DNA of 64,000 nucleotides, from the NCBI RefSeq assembly GCF_030063475.1, contig NZ_JASIRT010000006.1, forward strand, positions 62,001 to 126,000. Reading direction: 5' to 3'. Positions 61,440 to 64,000 of the stretch are shown here, piece after piece. Within the stretch, counting starts at the first letter, position 1. Each line of letters opens with the position of its first letter. Source of the stretch: Roseomonas sp. E05. GTDB taxonomy: Bacteria; Pseudomonadota; Alphaproteobacteria; Acetobacterales; Acetobacteraceae. The notes beneath the pieces are model-generated. The model was given only the letters and a program-made list of their open reading frames with translations, was not told the DNA's origin and ran no database searches. Both the position numbers and the translations under genes were made by a program.

Positions 61440-62441
61440 ATGGCCGTTCAGGCATCCGCCCTCGCGGCCGCCCCGGTGAATGACGCGCCCGGGCTGCTCG
61501 GCCTCTCCGGCTTCGGCTTCAACCGCGCGCAGAGCGTCGCCTTCCTGGTGATGCTCGTGCTGGTCATTGCCGGGCCGTTCTTCCTCTACCCCGTGCTGCT
61601 GATGAAGCTGCTGTGCTTCGCGCTCTTCGCCTGCGCCTTCAACCTGCTGATCGGCTATGTCGGGTTGCTCTCCTTCGGCCACGCCATGTTCTTCGGCACC
61701 GGCGGCTATCTCGCGGCGCATGCGGCCAAGGTCTGGGGCCTTTCGCCGGAGCTGGCGATCCTGGTGGGCGGCGCCTTCGGCGCGGTGCTCGGCGCGGTGA
61801 CGGGCTGGATCGCCATCCGGCGCCAGGGCATCTACTTCGCCATGATCACCCTGGCCCTGGCCCAGATGGTCTATTTCTTCTATCTCCAGGCACCCTTCAC
61901 CGGCGGCGAGGACGGCATCCAGCGCGTGCCGCGCGGCGCGCTCTTCGGCCTGATCGATCTGCGCGCCGACATGTCGCTCTACTGGCTGGTCGCGGTGATC
62001 TTCCTGGCCGGCTTCCTGTTCATCAGCCGCGTCGTCCATTCGCCCTTCGGCCAGGTGCTGAAGGCGATCCGCGAGAACGAGCCGCGCGCCGTCTCGCTCG
62101 GCTACCGCGTGGACGACTACAAGCTGCTGGCCTTCACCCTCTCGGCCACCCTGGCGGCGGTCGCCGGCAGTGCCAAGGCCATTGTCTTCGGCATCGCGAC
62201 GCTGACCGACGTGTACTGGACCATGTCGGGCGAGGTGGTGCTGATGACGCTGCTCGGCGGCCTCGGCACGCTGTTCGGCCCGGTGGCCGGCGCGGCGGTG
62301 ATCGTGATGATGCAGAACCAGCTGGCCGAATTGGGCGCCTGGGTGACGGTGATCCAGGGCGTGATCTTCGTCGTCTGCGTGCTGCTCTTCCGCGCCGGCA
62401 TCATGGGCGAGCTGGGGCGGCTGCTGAAGGTGCGGCTGTAG
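61440..62441 (+). CDS. livM: Branched-chain amino acid-type ABC permease (LivM-like)
   Basis: 333-residue second permease. After a polar N-terminus of about 30 residues come the LivM-type helices, with LIGYVGLLSFGHAMFFGTGG and the EAA-like coupling loop AIRENEPRAVSLGYRVDDYK. TLLGGLGTLFGPVAGA is the common C-terminal signature. Last gene of the cluster, convergent with the osmoprotectant permease gene, 7 bases apart. Confidence 0.92.
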   Translation: MAVQASALAAAPVNDAPGLLGLSGFGFNRAQSVAFLVMLVLVIAGPFFLYPVLLMKLLCFALFACAFNLLIGYVGLLSFGHAMFFGTGGYLAAHAAKVWGLSPELAILVGGAFGAVLGAVTGWIAIRRQGIYFAMITLALAQMVYFFYLQAPFTGGEDGIQRVPRGALFGLIDLRADMSLYWLVAVIFLAGFLFISRVVHSPFGQVLKAIRENEPRAVSLGYRVDDYKLLAFTLSATLAAVAGSAKAIVFGIATLTDVYWTMSGEVVLMTLLGGLGTLFGPVAGAAVIVMMQNQLAELGAWVTVIQGVIFVVCVLLFRAGIMGELGRLLKVRL

Positions 62442-62448
62442 CGCCGCC

Positions 62449-63158
62449 TCAGGCCGTGGCGCCGCGGCGCAGCCCCAGCCGCAGCGCCCGGTCGGCGATC
62501 AGCGCCAGCCAGGCGGTGAAGATCGCTCCCTGCAGCACCCAGGCGGTGTTGCCATTGGCCAGCCCGACCACGATAGGGGTGCCCAGGCAGCTCGCCCCCG
62601 CCACGGCGCCGACGGCGGTGGTGGCGACGGAGAGCACCACCGCCACCCGCAGCCCGGCCTGGATCACCGGCAGGGCCAGGGGAAGCTCCACCCGCGCCAG
62701 GATACCAGCCCGCCCCATGCCGGTGCCGCGCGCGGCGTCCAGCACGGCGGGAGAGACGGCATCCAGCCCCGCCACGGCGCTGCGCATCACCGGCAGGGCG
62801 GCGTAGAGCACCAGGGCCAGCAGCGTCGGCGCCGCGCCGAAGCCGAGCAGTGGCAGGGCCAGCGCGATCACCGCCACGGGCGGGATGGCCTGGGCAAAGG
62901 CGAAGAGCGCGTCCAGCAGCGGGCGCAGGGCGCGGCCGGCGCCGCGCGTCGCCAGGATGCCGGCGCCCAGGCCCAGGACGGCCGCGATCAGCGCCGCCCC
63001 GAGCGACAGCAGCAGATGTTCCCCCAGCAGGGTGAACCAGCTCTGGCTGTCCCAGGTCGGGCGGGCGAGGGCGGGGAAGAGCGCGTGCCAGAGCACGCCC
63101 AGATGCGGGGCCGCCCAGAGTGCGAGGAGGAAACCCGCCACCTGCGCCAGCAGCGCGA

Positions 63159-63162
<4 letters not shown>
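62449..63162 (-). CDS. Osmoprotectant-type ABC permease (OpuBB/OpuCB-like)
   Basis: 237-residue inner-membrane permease. About six hydrophobic segments; LLDALFAFAQAIPPVAVIAL, GFGAAPTLLALVLYAALPVM, and the EAA loop ARGTGMGRAGILARVELPLA are typical of glycine betaine/carnitine/choline importers. TAVGAVAGASCLGTPIVVGL is also a family signature. Its start overlaps the ATPase stop by 4 bases, so the two are coupled. The binding protein is probably beyond the right edge or absent. Confidence 0.85.

Positions 63163-64000
<838 letters not shown>

Overview
The window is a GC-rich (roughly 70 percent, judged by eye) piece of an alphaproteobacterial chromosome. Gene order and protein style point to the Acetobacteraceae, close to Roseomonas-like genera. 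The evidence is the glyA-nrdR-ribD-ribE-ribB-ribH-nusB-thiL run, slt/dapA/smpB, secG-pyrG near eno-ftsB, guaB-rsmB, and an aspartate-rich (Mg-type) HemB. This placement is inference. Almost all of the window is coding, and most of it is core metabolism and information processing. There is no rRNA, CRISPR array, insertion sequence or complete prophage.

Layout: 0-2.1 kb holds the end of a LysR gene, then ftsB and eno. 2.2-5.4 kb is a signalling insert with a CHASE-GGDEF cyclase, a LuxR-type regulator with a degenerate receiver, and a 0.7 kb AT-rich non-coding stretch carrying perfect palindromes. 5.4-12.1 kb holds pyrG, secG, a GAF histidine kinase, pncC, pgpA and a lytic transglycosylase. 12.2-14.1 kb holds dapA, smpB and a small hypothetical. 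14.1-21.6 kb has a TonB siderophore receptor with an iron-type operator, a decayed cytochrome c remnant, and a co-directional set (aldehyde dehydrogenase, glycosyltransferase, AmpG-like permease, DUF1206). 21.8-28.1 kb holds a PAS-GGDEF-EAL protein, a class III CoA-transferase, a lipoprotein esterase and an aldo/keto reductase, with a cluster of strong hairpins. 28.3-38.6 kb has hemB and metY, then rpiB, glyA, nrdR, the riboflavin genes, nusB and thiL. 38.6-47.6 kb is mixed: MFS permease, TrmJ-like methylase, DUF305, orphan msrQ, cysS, a GGDEF-EAL protein and an N-carbamoyl-D-amino acid hydrolase. 47.7-49.2 kb is a lower-GC pocket with a 58-residue protein, an AT-hook-like protein, repeated short palindromes and tRNA-Gln. 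49.3-55.9 kb holds ppx, rlmE, guaB, rsmB, ihfA, a MerR regulator and tRNA-Pro. 56.0-64 kb has cysK facing an Rrf2 regulator, a complete branched-chain-amino-acid-type ABC transporter, and the end of an osmoprotectant-type ABC transporter.

How the genes fit together: the best defined unit is the rib operon, with ATGA-type overlaps giving translational coupling. The liv-type cluster is a complete five-gene importer. Three proteins make or break cyclic di-GMP, and all three keep an RxxD inhibitory site. The least explained part is 47.7-48.8 kb. There, variants of one short palindrome (core GTGGCGCCAC, outer half TTATGTG) lie upstream of both the 58-residue gene and the AT-hook-like gene, and recur inside the latter. 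I read this as a possible small autoregulated DNA-binding module. It is the best candidate for something undescribed, but this is a hypothesis from pattern alone.
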